Assembly: GCA_010015675.1 (NCBI GenBank)
Contig: ML977056.1
Location: 30,482-84,666 of the forward strand
DNA from: Byssothecium circinans
Lineage: Eukaryota > Ascomycota > Dothideomycetes > Pleosporales > Massarinaceae
DNA length: 54,185 bases
Direction of reading: 5' to 3'
The stretch's first letter is position 1; each line of letters opens with the position of its first letter. Below the pieces are notes generated by a model, which was not told where the DNA came from, searched no databases, and worked only from the letters and a program-made list of their open reading frames with translations. Shown piece by piece: positions 53,748 to 54,185 of the stretch. A program made the position numbers and the translations under genes.

Positions 53748-54185
53748 AATTTGTTATAGTGGTTAGAAGGTGCGCGTACGCAACGCGCGATGGAGCTGAC
53801 CCGCTCGCTTGTGTGTATCGCTCGTTTGTGAAACACGTTATCTTAACGTAGGGTTTACCTAAACGATCACTTACTTTAACAGTTTGTCAGCAACTGCAAC
53901 AGATAAACGAAAGAGGCAGACAGTTTCTAATATAAAATAGTATCTTTTATTTTCTTTGCTCTCCATAATAAACTATTTTAACAACGAAACAACGCGCTAT
54001 AACTCGCGATCTAGTGACCAGCTGTAGCATTACCCTTAGGTATATCTGGCTAATCTTCCTGACCGAGGAGGGGCCCTGAAGTGGGAATCCATTTACTGTA
54101 ATGTCCCGAGTGCTAGGATGGAAGCCCTCTTGTGACTACTGAGGGGGATTAACAATATCGTTGATGACCAGTCCGTCTGCAACAA
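53748..54185. other. Right-edge sequence, probably transposon end and unknown repeat
   Basis: Just beyond the pseudogene's start should lie its terminal repeat, perhaps in GC-rich 53,765-53,820, but the partner end is missing. From about 53,880 the sequence has a different texture (for example ACAACGAAACAACGCGCTAT). It could be part of an LTR; I cannot support that. No gene seen. Confidence 0.35.

Noticed and set aside
53880..54185. LTR of a retrotransposon at the right edge
   Set aside because: No TG...CA ends, primer-binding site or second LTR within the window.
1..54185. CRISPR arrays, bacterial promoters, operons or ribosome binding sites
   Set aside because: Introns, zinc-cluster regulators and RIP show a fungal nuclear sequence. 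The tandem units seen are 10-220 bp direct repeats without the spacer pattern of CRISPR.

Overview
The window comes from a filamentous ascomycete, probably a Dothideomycete (class is inference). The evidence is short GT-AG introns of about 46-152 bp with CTAAC/CTGAC-like branch points, Zn2Cys6 regulators, Fot1/pogo DDE transposons, and an AT-rich block almost free of CpA and TpG, as repeat-induced point mutation (RIP) leaves.

Bases 1-27,145 are ordinary gene-dense host sequence after a transposase tail at the left edge. In order: an F-box protein; a Zn2Cys6/fungal_trans regulator; indoleamine 2,3-dioxygenase and kynureninase, divergent from one promoter and forming a small tryptophan-to-anthranilate module with the regulator beside it; a DUF1749-like alpha/beta hydrolase; the decapping activator Edc3; a transglutaminase-like protein; a protein with a C-terminal zinc cluster; a B-type cyclin; and a small membrane protein. 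Splice junctions were read by eye and checked for frame at every exon join.

Bases about 27,330-46,885 hold two copies (A and B) of a roughly 8-kb repeat I do not recognise. Both copies are organised the same way on the minus strand: a gene for a stand-alone protein (371 aa, ending in a basic nuclear-localisation-like tail), a spacer with about 200-bp tandem units, a 47-aa two-exon microprotein ORF, and a 1,427-aa SNF2-family ATPase. The stand-alone protein is a paralogue of the N-terminal domain of the ATPase, and both carry a phase-1 intron at the same place. Decay is reciprocal: the ATPase is intact only in A and the stand-alone protein only in B, while the microprotein ORF is open in both. 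Short words built on GAACNGTTC/GAACCGTT cluster at both ends and in the central array. The 3.4-kb spacer between copies is debris, including a broken piece resembling the N-terminus of Paf1-complex subunit Ctr9.

Bases 46,886-54,185 are a transposon graveyard. An intact 1.85-kb Fot1/pogo element with TA target duplication, 12-bp outer inverted repeats and a 568-aa DD35D transposase with a zinc knuckle lies beside a RIP-like AT-rich block. A second element (1.1 kb) has the same termini, unmutated, around a RIP-like interior. A third, decayed transposase of another pogo subfamily follows and stops at that element's edge.

The best candidate for an undescribed system is the SNF2 ATPase / stand-alone domain / microprotein element, with its motif arrays placed where they could act as operators or mobility sites. 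Mobility itself is not shown: I found no transposase or recombinase inside the repeat and no clear target-site duplication.
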